Source: an uncultured Bacilli bacterium
GTDB taxonomy: Bacteria > Bacillota_I > Bacilli_A > RF39 > UBA660
Direction: 5' to 3'
Assembly (NCBI GenBank): GCA_934086935.1
Contig: CAKOIQ010000006.1
Location: 1-64,000, forward strand
Length of the DNA stretch: 64,000 bases
Under the pieces are notes generated by a model that saw only the letters and a program-made list of their open reading frames with translations, searched no databases and was not told where the DNA came from. Within the stretch, counting starts at the first letter, position 1; the number at the start of each line of letters is the position of its first letter. Positions 50,645 to 59,394 of the stretch are shown one piece after another. Both the position numbers and the translations under genes were made by a program.

Positions 50645-51220
50645 ATGAAATTTAAGTGGATAAAGTCTAATCGTAGTATTATTAAATTTCTATTAATGCT
50701 TTTAATAATTAGTACCTTAATAGGTATTTATTTTTATTTAAGTAAAGAAAAAATAATTAAAGAAAGTATTAATACCGAACTAATAAAAATGATTGATAAT
50801 TTAAATATAACAAAACAAAATAATATTATAAATCATCTTTTAATTTTAATAATATTATCAGTATTATCATTAACTATCATAGGGTTACCTATAATTATAA
50901 TCTATTTTATTTATGAAGGAATATCTATTGGCTTTTTATTATCGTCTTTTATTAACTATTCACCAATAAAAGGATTCTTGTTTGGAAGTATATTTATAAT
51001 TATATCAAAAACCATCTATATTTTAATTTTAATCTATTTACTTACAAATACCTTAAAATATACAAAAAGCTTTGCAAAAAGGCTAAAAACAAGTAAAAAT
51101 GACATAATAACAAATCAACTAACAAAAGCAATCTTCTGTATAACAATAATATTAATAAATGATATCATATTATACTTTCTAGGAAATAAAATAATCTTAT
51201 TATTTAAATTTATCTTATAA
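50645..51220 (+). CDS. SpoIIM-like membrane protein
   Basis: A 191-residue protein with four to five membrane segments. It resembles the stage II sporulation protein M/DUF95 family in layout: an N-terminal TM, an extracytoplasmic loop with Ile/Asn-rich helices, then IGLPIIIIYFIYEGISIGFL and SPIKGFLFGSIFIII. In spore formers SpoIIM works with SpoIID and SpoIIP in engulfment; those partners are not in this window. RBS AGGTGAGA. Confidence 0.65.
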   Translation: MKFKWIKSNRSIIKFLLMLLIISTLIGIYFYLSKEKIIKESINTELIKMIDNLNITKQNNIINHLLILIILSVLSLTIIGLPIIIIYFIYEGISIGFLLSSFINYSPIKGFLFGSIFIIISKTIYILILIYLLTNTLKYTKSFAKRLKTSKNDIITNQLTKAIFCITIILINDIILYFLGNKIILLFKFIL

Positions 51221-51231
51221 AATGTTATAAT
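51203..51231 (+). promoter_or_regulatory. mnmA promoter
   Basis: TTTAAA-N17-TATAAT with an extended TGt before the -10 (51226-51231). The predicted start lies only about 9 nt before ATG 51247, so the leader is very short and the in-frame GTG 51238 is unlikely. Confidence 0.6.
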
Positions 51232-51246
51232 ACCAATGTGATTAAT

Positions 51247-52353
51247 ATGAAAAAAGTTGTAATTGGAATGAGTGGGGGAGTTGATTCTTCTGTCGCAGCC
51301 TATATACTTCAAAAACAAGGTTATGAGGTAATTGGTCTTTTTATGCGTAATTGGGATTCAATGGTTAATGATGATATTGAAGGTAACCCTAATTTAAATA
51401 ATAATATATGTCCTCAAGAACAAGACTATAATGATGCTCTAGAAGTATGTAAAAAATTAAATATCCCTCTTCATAGAGTTGATTTTGTTAAAGAATATTG
51501 GGACTATGTCTTTACCTATTTCCTAGATGAATTAAAAAAAGGAAGAACTCCAAATCCAGATTTAATGTGTAATAAATATATTAAGTTTGATTTATTTATT
51601 AAAGAAGCAAAAAAACTAGGAGCCGATTATATTGCTACTGGTCATTATGCTAGATTAAAAGATAATAAACTATTAAGAGCAGTAGACCTAAATAAAGATC
51701 AAACCTACTTTTTAGCTCAATTATCTGCTGATCAATTAAAAAATGTTTTATTCCCAATTGGCGATATAATTAAACCAGAAGTAAGAAAAATAGCTGATGA
51801 ACTAGGACTAGCTACTGCTAAAAAGAAAGATTCGACAGGTATTTGCTTTATTGGTGAAAGAAACTATCAAAAATTCATTTCTAATTATTTAAAACCAAAT
51901 CATGGAGATATCATTGATGTTAAAACTAATGAAGTTATCGGAACCCATACTGGATTAATGAATTATACAATTGGTCAAAGAAGAAACGTTGGTATATCAG
52001 GCAATTTAGAAAAACACTTTGTTGTTGGCAAAAACGTTGAAAAAAATCTTCTTTATGTTGCATTTGGTGAAGATAATGAATACCTATATTCAGATGCATG
52101 CATTATTGAAGATGTTAACTTTAATACCGACATTAGACCAACTAACTGTACTGCTAAATTCAGATATCGCGGTCCTGATAATGACGTATCATTAGAGTAC
52201 CTAGATAACAATGAAATATTAGTTAAATACCTAGAAAAAGTTAAATCAGTTACACCCGGACAAGCCTGTGTCTTCTATTTAGGTGAACAATGCTTAGGTT
52301 CCGGAATAATTAAAACCGTCATGAAAGATGGTCAAAAACTTTGGTATTTATAA
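51247..52353 (+). CDS. mnmA: tRNA-specific 2-thiouridylase MnmA
   Basis: A 368-residue enzyme that thiolates U34 of tRNA-Lys, -Glu and -Gln. The ATP-pyrophosphatase P-loop is VIGMSGGVDSSVAAY. The catalytic cysteines lie in NPDLMCNKYIKF and DSTGICFIGERNY. GLMNYTIGQRRNVGISG follows, and the C-terminal beta domain ends with GSGIIKTV. Length is normal. Confidence 0.97.
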   Translation: MKKVVIGMSGGVDSSVAAYILQKQGYEVIGLFMRNWDSMVNDDIEGNPNLNNNICPQEQDYNDALEVCKKLNIPLHRVDFVKEYWDYVFTYFLDELKKGRTPNPDLMCNKYIKFDLFIKEAKKLGADYIATGHYARLKDNKLLRAVDLNKDQTYFLAQLSADQLKNVLFPIGDIIKPEVRKIADELGLATAKKKDSTGICFIGERNYQKFISNYLKPNHGDIIDVKTNEVIGTHTGLMNYTIGQRRNVGISGNLEKHFVVGKNVEKNLLYVAFGEDNEYLYSDACIIEDVNFNTDIRPTNCTAKFRYRGPDNDVSLEYLDNNEILVKYLEKVKSVTPGQACVFYLGEQCLGSGIIKTVMKDGQKLWYL

Positions 52354-52358
52354 TTAAC

Positions 52359-52388
52359 TTAGACTATCAAAAACAGATAGTCTTTTTT
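52359..52388 (+). terminator. Terminator after mnmA
   Basis: Stem AGACTATC / GATAGTCT, 7-nt loop, T run. Confidence 0.85.
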
Positions 52389-52399
52389 ATTAAATACGC

Positions 52400-52428
52400 T
52401 TGACAACCAAACGTAAACAAGATACAAT
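52400..52428 (+). promoter_or_regulatory. Promoter of the Xre-type regulator
   Basis: TTGACA (52400-52405), 17-bp spacer, TACAAT (52423-52428). The spacer carries AAACGTAAAC, which might be an operator half-site (inference). Confidence 0.75.
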
Positions 52429-52456
52429 GTAATTGTAAAGAAAGTAGGGAAGCATA

Positions 52457-53230
52457 ATGAATGCATTAAATGAACTATTACAAGAATTAGGAATATCTAA
52501 AGTTAGATTAGCAAAATACCTAAATGTATCAAGACAAATGGTATATAATTACCTAGAATTACCAAGTTTATCAAAATGGCCAAAAGAAAAGAAAATATCT
52601 TTATTTAAATTATTAGATATTGAAGATGGTGATGAAGAAACAATTAAAAATATTAAAGTTAATACTGAATATTTATTAGCTGTTGAAGACCGTTTAAATA
52701 AAGGACTAAAAGATAATACACAAGGAGAATTTTTAGATCTTAAAGGACTTAAAAAAGAAGAACAACAATTAGTAGGGGATATAACCTTCTTAATCAAAGA
52801 TAAATTAGTAGATGGAGATAATCATGAAGAAAATTATTATGCACTTCTATACATGTATCATCTATTACAATCAATTGATAATGTTCCAGAAATAAAATAT
52901 CTTTTAGCATATATGTCTAAAGCCACTGGATTTACAAATCCAAATGTCTTTAAATTTAATGAAGATAAACAATTTATGTTTGAAGGAATTGTCCATTCAG
53001 CATTTAATTTATATAATAGTGGAACCGCATCAAAAAGTAAAGTTATTGAATCACATCGTCGTTTTGTCGAAGAAATTGAAGCTCGTAACGAAGAAAAATT
53101 ATCACGTACTCAACAACTTAACACTATTAGAATTCAAGCCCTAAGAGAACTTGGATATAATGAGATTAACACTGAAAATGCTGCTGAAGTATTTGAAAAA
53201 ATTGCTGAAATCGAATCACGTGGTGTCTAA
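52457..53230 (+). CDS. Xre-type helix-turn-helix regulator
   Basis: A 257-residue protein. The N-terminal HTH (about 5-40) is LQELGISKVRLAKYLNVSRQ with MVYNYLELPS. The remaining 200 residues are helical and charged, with no domain I recognise (for example SHRRFVEEIEARNEEKLSRT). It probably binds DNA; the C-terminal part may oligomerise or sense a ligand. It is monocistronic, with a strong promoter and terminator. Confidence 0.75.
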   Translation: MNALNELLQELGISKVRLAKYLNVSRQMVYNYLELPSLSKWPKEKKISLFKLLDIEDGDEETIKNIKVNTEYLLAVEDRLNKGLKDNTQGEFLDLKGLKKEEQQLVGDITFLIKDKLVDGDNHEENYYALLYMYHLLQSIDNVPEIKYLLAYMSKATGFTNPNVFKFNEDKQFMFEGIVHSAFNLYNSGTASKSKVIESHRRFVEEIEARNEEKLSRTQQLNTIRIQALRELGYNEINTENAAEVFEKIAEIESRGV

Positions 53231-53242
53231 AAAAAATTTAAT

Positions 53243-53290
53243 ACTCCCCCTACTTTAAATATTTCTAAAGAGTAGGAGGGGTTATTTTTT
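53243..53290 (+). terminator. Terminator after the Xre-type gene
   Basis: CTCCCCCTACT pairs with AGTAGGAGGGG across an AT-rich loop, followed by TTATTTTTT. It is an unusually GC-rich stem for this sequence. Confidence 0.75.
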
Positions 53291-53618
53291 GTCTATAAAA
53301 GATTCTATAACAACTAATAATTAATAATAGATGAATAAATTATAATCTAATTAACAAATAATGATTAATAAAACAATTAAATAATAAATATAAAATGATA
53401 TGATTAATTAAGTTAGTAAAACAAAATTATAATGTAAAAGATACAAAAGAAAGTAAGTAAATATAACATAATTATAAACCATAATAAAAATATAAAATTA
53501 CTTAAGACAGACAATTAATCATCTATTTAATCAAAATATTCAACTTCCTATAATATATATTATGTTAACTAACATATATTTTAACAAACATAAAAGAAAA
53601 GTACTCCACTATCAATAA
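53291..53618. other. AT-rich gene-free stretch
   Basis: About 330 bases of almost pure A/T. No ORF with a ribosome binding site, no tRNA-like fold and no repeat array was found, and no TTATNCACA-type DnaA boxes. It may simply be a decayed spacer between the Xre-type gene and the convergent ZIP gene. Confidence 0.5.
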
Positions 53619-53660
53619 TTAAAAAAATATATCCTACAACCAATAAGATATATTTTTATT
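53619..53660 (-). terminator. Terminator of the ZIP transporter gene
   Basis: AAAAATATATC / GATATATTTTT with a 13-nt loop. On the minus strand it is followed by a T run. Confidence 0.7.
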
Positions 53661-53663
53661 TTG

Positions 53664-54416
53664 TTATAAAATAAATTGTGTCACTACTATCATAATAACT
53701 CCTAAGATAAATCCTATTAAAATATATTTATTTGAATATTTTCTAGCTTCATCAAATATGTCATTAATACTTATTGATATCATAATTCCTGCTACAAACA
53801 ATAATATTATACTAATTAAAAAATTAGACATATATTTATATAAAAATAAATAAGCAAGTAATGCACCTATTGGTTCTGATAAACCACTTATTAAAGTATT
53901 AACAACTGCCTTCCCTCTCGAACCAGTAGAGTAGTAGATTGGTACTGCAATCGCAATTCCTTCCGGTATATTATGAAGCATAATTGCTATACTTAATTTT
54001 AAACCTAATTTAATATCTACTGATGATGATAAAAAAGTTAAAATACCCTCAGGTAAATTATGGATCATTAAAGCGATCATACTGAGTATCCCTACTCTAT
54101 ATAAATTAGATGAATTAAACCCCTTCTCTGCTATTTTCTTATTTATACAAGCATTTAATAGATAACCAATTAAAATCATCAAAATAAGCATAAAAATACC
54201 TAATAATAAACCATTAGACTTAACAATATAATAAAAACCCTCAGGTATTAATTCAAATATCGAAATAAGAATCATAATCGTAGCTGAAAAAGATAAACTA
54301 ATCCCAATAAACTTACATACATTCTTAGGCTTAATAACTAAAAAGAAACAACCAATTAGAGTTGATAAACCTGCCATTAAACTAATAATAAAAGGAATAA
54401 TAATATCTCTATTCAT
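53664..54416 (-). CDS. ZIP-family metal transporter
   Basis: A 250-residue membrane protein with about eight transmembrane segments. The ZIP metal-binding helices are visible as MIHNLPEGILTFLSS (TM4) and MLHNIPEGIAIAVPIYYSTG (TM5). It probably imports zinc or a related divalent metal. There is no strong ribosome site before ATG 54416. It is monocistronic, next to the gene-free stretch. Confidence 0.92.
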   Translation of the reverse strand: MNRDIIIPFIISLMAGLSTLIGCFFLVIKPKNVCKFIGISLSFSATIMILISIFELIPEGFYYIVKSNGLLLGIFMLILMILIGYLLNACINKKIAEKGFNSSNLYRVGILSMIALMIHNLPEGILTFLSSSVDIKLGLKLSIAIMLHNIPEGIAIAVPIYYSTGSRGKAVVNTLISGLSEPIGALLAYLFLYKYMSNFLISIILLFVAGIMISISINDIFDEARKYSNKYILIGFILGVIMIVVTQFIL

Positions 54417-54644
54417 AATATAAATATATTAATTTATCTTTAAAATATAACTAAAAAAGACCATAAAAAATATATTTGTCTTTACTATCAATTAATTATA
54501 ACAGTAATAAACATATAAATCATTAACATAATATCTCTTACTAAAACTTCTATAATAATCAACACACTACCCTTCTTAATAAAGAATAACAATAATAGCC
54601 AAATTTTTCCATATTTATTTTAATAAAAATAACCACAATATAAG
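54417..54644. other. Gap between the ZIP gene and the small basic peptide
   Basis: About 230 AT-rich bases containing the divergent leaders of both genes. No further ORF or clear promoter box could be assigned with confidence. Confidence 0.4.
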
Positions 54645-54656
54645 TAGGAGGTAATT

Positions 54657-54740
54657 ATGAGTAGAGCTAAAAATTCAAACAAAGCTAGAGAAAACGCTAA
54701 TGCTAGAAATCAAGCACGTTCAAATGCTAGATGTAAATAG
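54657..54740 (+). CDS. Small basic Asn/Ala/Arg-rich peptide (27 residues)
   Basis: An ORF too short for routine calling, but with one of the best ribosome sites in the window (TAGGAGGT, 4 nt from ATG). It reads MSRAKNSNKARENANARNQA, then RSNARCK: highly basic, with a repeated NARN/NAR pattern and one Cys near the end. Its TAG stop abuts the stop codon of convergent xerD. I do not recognise it. It could be a nucleic-acid-binding or spore-type small protein, or a leader peptide; none of these is proven. Confidence 0.6.
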   Translation: MSRAKNSNKARENANARNQARSNARCK

Positions 54741-55604
54741 TTAATTTCTAGGAAAAAAATCTTCATAGTCATGTTTTAATTTATCATTAGTCAAATGAGT
54801 ATATATTTGAGTAGTAGATAAATTTTCATGACCTAAAAGTTCTTGTATTATTCTTAAATCTGCACCGTTTTTAAGTAAATGAGTTGCAAAGGTATGTCTT
54901 AAGGTATGAGGAGAAACATTCTTTCTTATACCTTTTTTTATGCATTCTTCTTTAATGACTTTAAATATAAATTGTCTAGATAATACACCACCTCTATTAT
55001 TAAGAAAAATATAACTACTATTATTTTTATTAAGCATTGGCCTATAAAAATAAATATATTCTTTTAATGCTTCTATCGCATAATCTCCTAAAGGTACAAT
55101 CCTCTCTTTACTTCCCTTACCCATTACTCTAACTAAACATTCATCTAAATCAATATTAGATAGTTCCAAACTAGTAAGTTCACTTATTCTAAGCCCTGAA
55201 GAATATAATAGTTCAAGTATTGCTTTATTACGTGCTTCAAATTCATTATTAACTTTAAAATTAAGTAAACTAGATACCTCTTCCAAAGTTAAAAATTCTG
55301 GTATCTTTTTCTCTATTTTAGGTCTATCAATTTCATCAGTAGGATTACTATTAATATTACCCATTCTCATATAATAATTATAAAAAGACTTTAAAGAACT
55401 AATGACATGAGAAATAGTCTTAGAACTCTTATTTAAACTTCTAATATATTTTTCAATATCTTTTTTATCAACTAATAATAAATCTTTCTTAATAAAATCA
55501 CTAAATAAAGTAACATCTTTAACATAAGATAAACTAGTATTATTACTATAATTACGTTCTAATTCTAAATAACTTTTAAAATCATTTATAAGTTTATCAT
55601 TCAT
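54741..55604 (-). CDS. xerD: Tyrosine recombinase XerD/XerC
   Basis: A 287-residue site-specific recombinase for chromosome dimer resolution. The N-terminal SAM-like domain has YLELERNYSNNTSLSYVKDV. The catalytic residues are Arg in YSSGLRISELTSL, Lys in MGKGSKERIVP, HTLRHTFATHLL, the second His in LLGHENLSTTQ, and the Tyr nucleophile in IYTHL. Only one Xer is seen in the window. RBS AGGTGA. It could also act on repeats elsewhere in the genome. Confidence 0.92.
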   Translation of the reverse strand: MNDKLINDFKSYLELERNYSNNTSLSYVKDVTLFSDFIKKDLLLVDKKDIEKYIRSLNKSSKTISHVISSLKSFYNYYMRMGNINSNPTDEIDRPKIEKKIPEFLTLEEVSSLLNFKVNNEFEARNKAILELLYSSGLRISELTSLELSNIDLDECLVRVMGKGSKERIVPLGDYAIEALKEYIYFYRPMLNKNNSSYIFLNNRGGVLSRQFIFKVIKEECIKKGIRKNVSPHTLRHTFATHLLKNGADLRIIQELLGHENLSTTQIYTHLTNDKLKHDYEDFFPRN

Positions 55605-55682
55605 GTTTTTTCACCTATTTTAATTATACATTTATCTTTTAAATTAATCAAATTTAATATATAATATTTATAGGTGAAAGTT

Positions 55683-56882
55683 ATGGAATTACTTGCAAAT
55701 AAAATAAGACCAAATAAATTATCAGAAGTATATGGTCAAGATCATCTTATCGGTAAAGACAAAGTCCTAACTAATTTAGTAAAAAATAAAGTTATTTTTA
55801 GTATGATTTTATATGGTCCTCCCGGAACTGGAAAGACTAGTATCGCTAATGCTATTGTTAATGAACTTAAAATGCCTTATCGTATGTTAAATGCTGTTAT
55901 TAATAATAAGAGTGATTTTGATATTGTTATTGAAGAAGCTAAGATGCATGGATCTATGATTTTAATTATTGATGAAATTCATCGCATGAATAAAGATAAA
56001 CAAGATCTTTTACTTCCTTATCTAGAAAATGGTTTAATCAAAATGATTGGTTTAACTACATCTAATCCTTATCATGCTATTAACCCTGCTATTCGTAGTA
56101 GATGTCAAATCTTTGAAGTTAAAATGCCTACATCTGAAGATATTAAAAAAGTCTTAAAAAAAGCTTCTAAATCACTAGATGGAATTAAAGTATCAGATAA
56201 ATGTTTAACTCAAATAATTACTGCCTCTAATAAAGATGTTAGAAGTGCATTAAACTTATTAGAAATTGCTTATTATAGTAGTAGTGATCATATTATAACT
56301 GAAGAATTACTTAAATCAATTAATTCAAAACCAGTTGTTTATATTGATAAAAATGATACTAACTATTATGACTCAATAAGTGCTCTTCAAAAATCAATAA
56401 GAGGTTCTGATGCTGATGCTGCTGTTTATTATCTAGGAATTCTTTTAGAAGGTGGCGATTTAGATATTATCTTTAGAAGATTATCTGTTATTGCTTATGA
56501 AGATATTGGTTTAGCTAATCCAAGTATTGGTCCTAAAATTCATGCAGCTATTGAGGCAGCTAAATTAGTTGGTTACCCCGAATGTATTATTCCTTTATCA
56601 GCAATCGTTTTAGAAATGGCTTTATCCCCTAAAAGTAATTCAGCTTATGCTGCTATCGATAATGCCTTAAAAACCATTAGAAGTGGTAATACTGGAAAAG
56701 TTCCTAATCATATAAAAACTAATAGTCCTTACTATAAATATCCACATAACTATCCTAGATATTATGTCAAACAACAATACTTACCAGATGAAATAAAAGA
56801 TAAAAAATTCTATTATCCAAAAAATAATTCATATGAAAATAATTTAAATAAAATAAATAAAGAAATGAAGGGTGAAAAATAA
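55683..56882 (+). CDS. rarA: Replication-associated recombination protein RarA (MgsA)
   Basis: A 399-residue AAA+ ATPase related to clamp loaders that acts at stalled forks. Walker A is YGPPGTGKTSIANAI, Walker B is ILIIDEIHRMNK and sensor 1 is IGLTTSNP. The C-terminal oligomerisation region has YEDIGLANPSIGPKIHAA. ATG 55683 follows AGGTGA; the GTG 55674 is inside the RBS. It overlaps gpsA by one base. Confidence 0.95.
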   Translation: MELLANKIRPNKLSEVYGQDHLIGKDKVLTNLVKNKVIFSMILYGPPGTGKTSIANAIVNELKMPYRMLNAVINNKSDFDIVIEEAKMHGSMILIIDEIHRMNKDKQDLLLPYLENGLIKMIGLTTSNPYHAINPAIRSRCQIFEVKMPTSEDIKKVLKKASKSLDGIKVSDKCLTQIITASNKDVRSALNLLEIAYYSSSDHIITEELLKSINSKPVVYIDKNDTNYYDSISALQKSIRGSDADAAVYYLGILLEGGDLDIIFRRLSVIAYEDIGLANPSIGPKIHAAIEAAKLVGYPECIIPLSAIVLEMALSPKSNSAYAAIDNALKTIRSGNTGKVPNHIKTNSPYYKYPHNYPRYYVKQQYLPDEIKDKKFYYPKNNSYENNLNKINKEMKGEK

Positions 56883-57847
56883 TGAATATAACCATTATGG
56901 GTTCAGGAGTTTTTGGATTTGCAATTGCTCTTAAAATATTACAAAATGGTCATAATGTAACTTTATGGACCTCAAGTAAAGAAAAAGAAGAAGAATTAAA
57001 AAAAGGTAAACAAATAATTAATGGTATTAAAACTCCTAAAAATATTGTTATTACATCATCATATGAAAAAGCCATTAAAAATGCCGATGTAATCTTTTTA
57101 ATGACATCAGCTAAACATATTGCAACAGTATGTCAAAATATCAAACCATACTATAATAAAAAACAAATTTTTTGTATTGGAAGTAAAGGAATCGAACAAG
57201 GAACATCTAAATTTGTTCATGAAGTATTTAAAGCAAACTTAAAAAGCCCTAACTACTCTGTCTTATCCGGTCCTTCTTTTGCAGTTGATTTAGCCAATAA
57301 CGATCCTATCGCTTTTGCACTTGCTTCTTCAAATAGTAAAACTGATAAAACAATCAAAAAAGCCCTAGCTTGTGACACTGTTAAATTAAGAACCAGTAAA
57401 GACATGATTGGAATTGAACTATGTGGTTCTATTAAAAATGTTATTGCCATTGCTTCAGGAATTATTACTGGTTTAGGTTATGATGAATCTACTCGAAGTT
57501 TTTTATTAGTTGAATCAATGCATGACATTAAAGAATTAATCAAAGGCCTAGGTGGACGCAAAAAAACAATTTTAAGTTATGCTGGAATTGGTGACTTAAT
57601 ATTAACATGTACTAGTACCAAATCACGTAATTATAGTTATGGCATCTTATTAGGTCAAAAAGATTATATTAAAGCTAAAAAATATACTGAAGAAAATACC
57701 ATTGAAGGATACTACACTTTAAAGTCAATCTATGCCCTAATTCATAAAAAGAAAATTAAAATGCCTATCATAGATCTTATTTATCGTATTGTTATGAAAA
57801 ATGAAAATCCTGAAATATTAGTAAATTTCTTAATAAATAAAAAATAA
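56882..57847 (+). CDS. gpsA: Glycerol-3-phosphate dehydrogenase [NAD(P)+]
   Basis: A 321-residue enzyme supplying sn-glycerol 3-phosphate for phospholipids. The dinucleotide loop is MGSGVFGFAIALKI. LSGPSFAVDLA and the catalytic Lys segment CGSIKNVIAIASGIITG follow, then GIGDLILTCTSTKSRNY. It forms an operon with rarA and has a terminator. Confidence 0.95.
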   Translation: MNITIMGSGVFGFAIALKILQNGHNVTLWTSSKEKEEELKKGKQIINGIKTPKNIVITSSYEKAIKNADVIFLMTSAKHIATVCQNIKPYYNKKQIFCIGSKGIEQGTSKFVHEVFKANLKSPNYSVLSGPSFAVDLANNDPIAFALASSNSKTDKTIKKALACDTVKLRTSKDMIGIELCGSIKNVIAIASGIITGLGYDESTRSFLLVESMHDIKELIKGLGGRKKTILSYAGIGDLILTCTSTKSRNYSYGILLGQKDYIKAKKYTEENTIEGYYTLKSIYALIHKKKIKMPIIDLIYRIVMKNENPEILVNFLINKK

Positions 57848-57871
57848 ACTTGTCATAAGTTTATTTTTTTA
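57843..57871 (+). terminator. Terminator after gpsA
   Basis: Stem AATAAACTT / AAGTTTATT, loop GTCAT, T run. Confidence 0.88.
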
Positions 57872-57899
57872 TTATAATAATTAATCAAGGTGATTAACA

Positions 57900-58475
57900 A
57901 TGATTCTAAATTTTAATGCATATAAGGCCTTTATTGAAGCAACTAATAGTCAAAAATCATATATTTTTACAGATTGTTCAAAAAATCTAATTAATGATGT
58001 CATAAACAGAAATCTAAACAAAGATTCAATAACTATTAACTTACCAATAAGTGAACTATACATTGATGATACAATTGATACTAAAGAACAACAATTATAT
58101 CAAAGAATTATAGCTTTCTTAATTACCAGAGAAATTTTAGAAATATTTCTTGAATTAGATTATGATCTTATCTTAGCAGGCCTAATTAGCTCAAAAGATA
58201 CAAAAGCATTATTAAGCAGTTTAATTCAAAAAATTAAAGATGCTTCTAACCTAAATATAAATATTAATTTTTTTATCACTGAAGGAATATCTAATGCCTT
58301 ACAACGTGCTATTAATGACTATATGAGTGATGAATTACCATTTCATAGTCGCATCTATACCGTTTATAATGATTTAATCACATATCGTAAAAGTGATGGG
58401 ACATTATTAGATACTCAAATTTATTCACTAAATAACATTAAAGTTAATTCTAAAAAAAATAGTTTCAAATCATAA
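57900..58475 (+). CDS. Unknown 191-residue protein after gpsA
   Basis: I do not recognise the family. It is a soluble alpha/beta protein (TINLPISELYIDD, LDYDLILAGLISSKDTKALL, NINFFITEGISN). The pattern of alternating strands and helices could be a Rossmann-like fold, but no nucleotide-binding loop is visible. It is monocistronic, with GGTGA before ATG, and is convergent with tcdA. Confidence 0.6.
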   Translation: MILNFNAYKAFIEATNSQKSYIFTDCSKNLINDVINRNLNKDSITINLPISELYIDDTIDTKEQQLYQRIIAFLITREILEIFLELDYDLILAGLISSKDTKALLSSLIQKIKDASNLNININFFITEGISNALQRAINDYMSDELPFHSRIYTVYNDLITYRKSDGTLLDTQIYSLNNIKVNSKKNSFKS

Positions 58476-58490
58476 GAAACTATTTTTTTA
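58452..58490. terminator. Bidirectional terminator between an unknown gene and tcdA
   Basis: Stem AAATAGTTTC / GAAACTATTT with a 9-nt loop. A run on the left and T run on the right serve both convergent genes. Confidence 0.85.
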
Positions 58491-59151
58491 TAACATCATT
58501 AAATACATAACTTGCACATAATAAACCAGCAATACCTGGTATAAAACTATTTGTCCCTAGTACTCCTTTGTTAGGAATAGGAGTTTCTGTACTACTAACA
58601 ACTTTAAACTTTCTATTAATTCTTGCATCTTTAACTCTTTTTCTTAATATTCTTGCAATTGGATCATTACTGGTTTTTTCTAAATTAGTAATTGAAAAAA
58701 GTGAAGGATTTACTTTATTGGCAGTACCCATACTAGATATTAGTTTATATCTATTACTACATTTAATTAAAAGAAATTTAAGATCTAAATCATCACAGGC
58801 ATCAATAACATAATCATATTCTTCACCCATTAAAAGTTCTTCAAAGTTCTCATAATTAATAAACTGATCTATAGTTTTAATCTTAATATCAGGATTAATG
58901 TCTAATGCTCTATTTTTGGCAGCCTCAACTTTTTTCACACCAATAACTTTTGATGAAGTAACAATTTGTCTATTTAAATTAGATTTTTCAATGACATCTC
59001 CATCTACAATAGTTATATTAGTAAAACCACTTCTAACTAAAGCTTCAAAAGCATATCCACCTACTCCACCAATCCCAATAACTAAAACTTTCGTCTTTTG
59101 TAATTTATTAAATTTATCTTTACCAACTAAAGAAATTAATCTTTCAAACAT
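58480..59151 (-). CDS. tcdA: tRNA threonylcarbamoyladenosine dehydratase TcdA
   Basis: A 223-residue E1-like (ThiF/MoeB fold) enzyme converting t6A37 to cyclic t6A. The ATP loop is VLVIGIGGVGGYAFEALV. SNLNRQIVTSSKVIGVKKVE, YVIDACDDLDLKFLLIKC and SSMGTANKVNPS follow, the latter typical of TcdA. RBS AAGGAGT. It lies just downstream of the 6S RNA on the same strand. Confidence 0.92.
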   Translation of the reverse strand: MFERLISLVGKDKFNKLQKTKVLVIGIGGVGGYAFEALVRSGFTNITIVDGDVIEKSNLNRQIVTSSKVIGVKKVEAAKNRALDINPDIKIKTIDQFINYENFEELLMGEEYDYVIDACDDLDLKFLLIKCSNRYKLISSMGTANKVNPSLFSITNLEKTSNDPIARILRKRVKDARINRKFKVVSSTETPIPNKGVLGTNSFIPGIAGLLCASYVFNDVIKK

Positions 59152-59176
59152 AATTACTCCTTTATAAAAATAAAAA

Positions 59177-59336
59177 ACCTAGAAGATCTCGCAGTGATAA
59201 AAACCCGATCTAATACAGGTGGGCATCACATAAATAGTTTTAGGAGCCAAGTTCAATGAACAAGTATTCTACACCACTATTTAATTAGATTCCCAATAAT
59301 CACCATTGTCGGTTTTATATTTGAGTACCTCTAGGT
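59177..59336 (-). ncRNA. ssrS: 6S RNA (candidate)
   Basis: On the minus strand this 160-base segment has complementary ends (ACCTAGA at the start, TCTAGGT at the end) closing a long interrupted hairpin. It has internal words that fit Firmicute 6S RNAs as I recall them (TTGAACTTGGCTCC, GTGATGCCCACCTG, CACTGCGAG). The 3' end runs into TTTTTTATTTTT, giving its own terminator. A TGA-TATAAT promoter lies 7 nt upstream. 6S RNA mimics an open promoter and sequesters sigma-A RNA polymerase. No ORF is present. Confidence 0.7.
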
Positions 59337-59342
59337 ATCTTA

Positions 59343-59350
59343 ATTATATC
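59343..59350 (-). promoter_or_regulatory. 6S RNA promoter (-10 element)
   Basis: Minus-strand TATAAT (plus 59343-59348), preceded by TGA, an extended -10. The expected start is about 59336, where the closing stem of the RNA begins. The -35 is weak. Confidence 0.55.
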
Positions 59351-59394
59351 ATGATATAAAAAAATAGAAAATAGAATTACACTAATTTGACAAA

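Noticed and set aside
53291..53618. Replication origin or unwinding element in the AT-rich gap
   Set aside because: No DnaA-box-like TTATNCACA words, and no dnaA, dnaN or rpmH nearby; AT-richness alone is not evidence.
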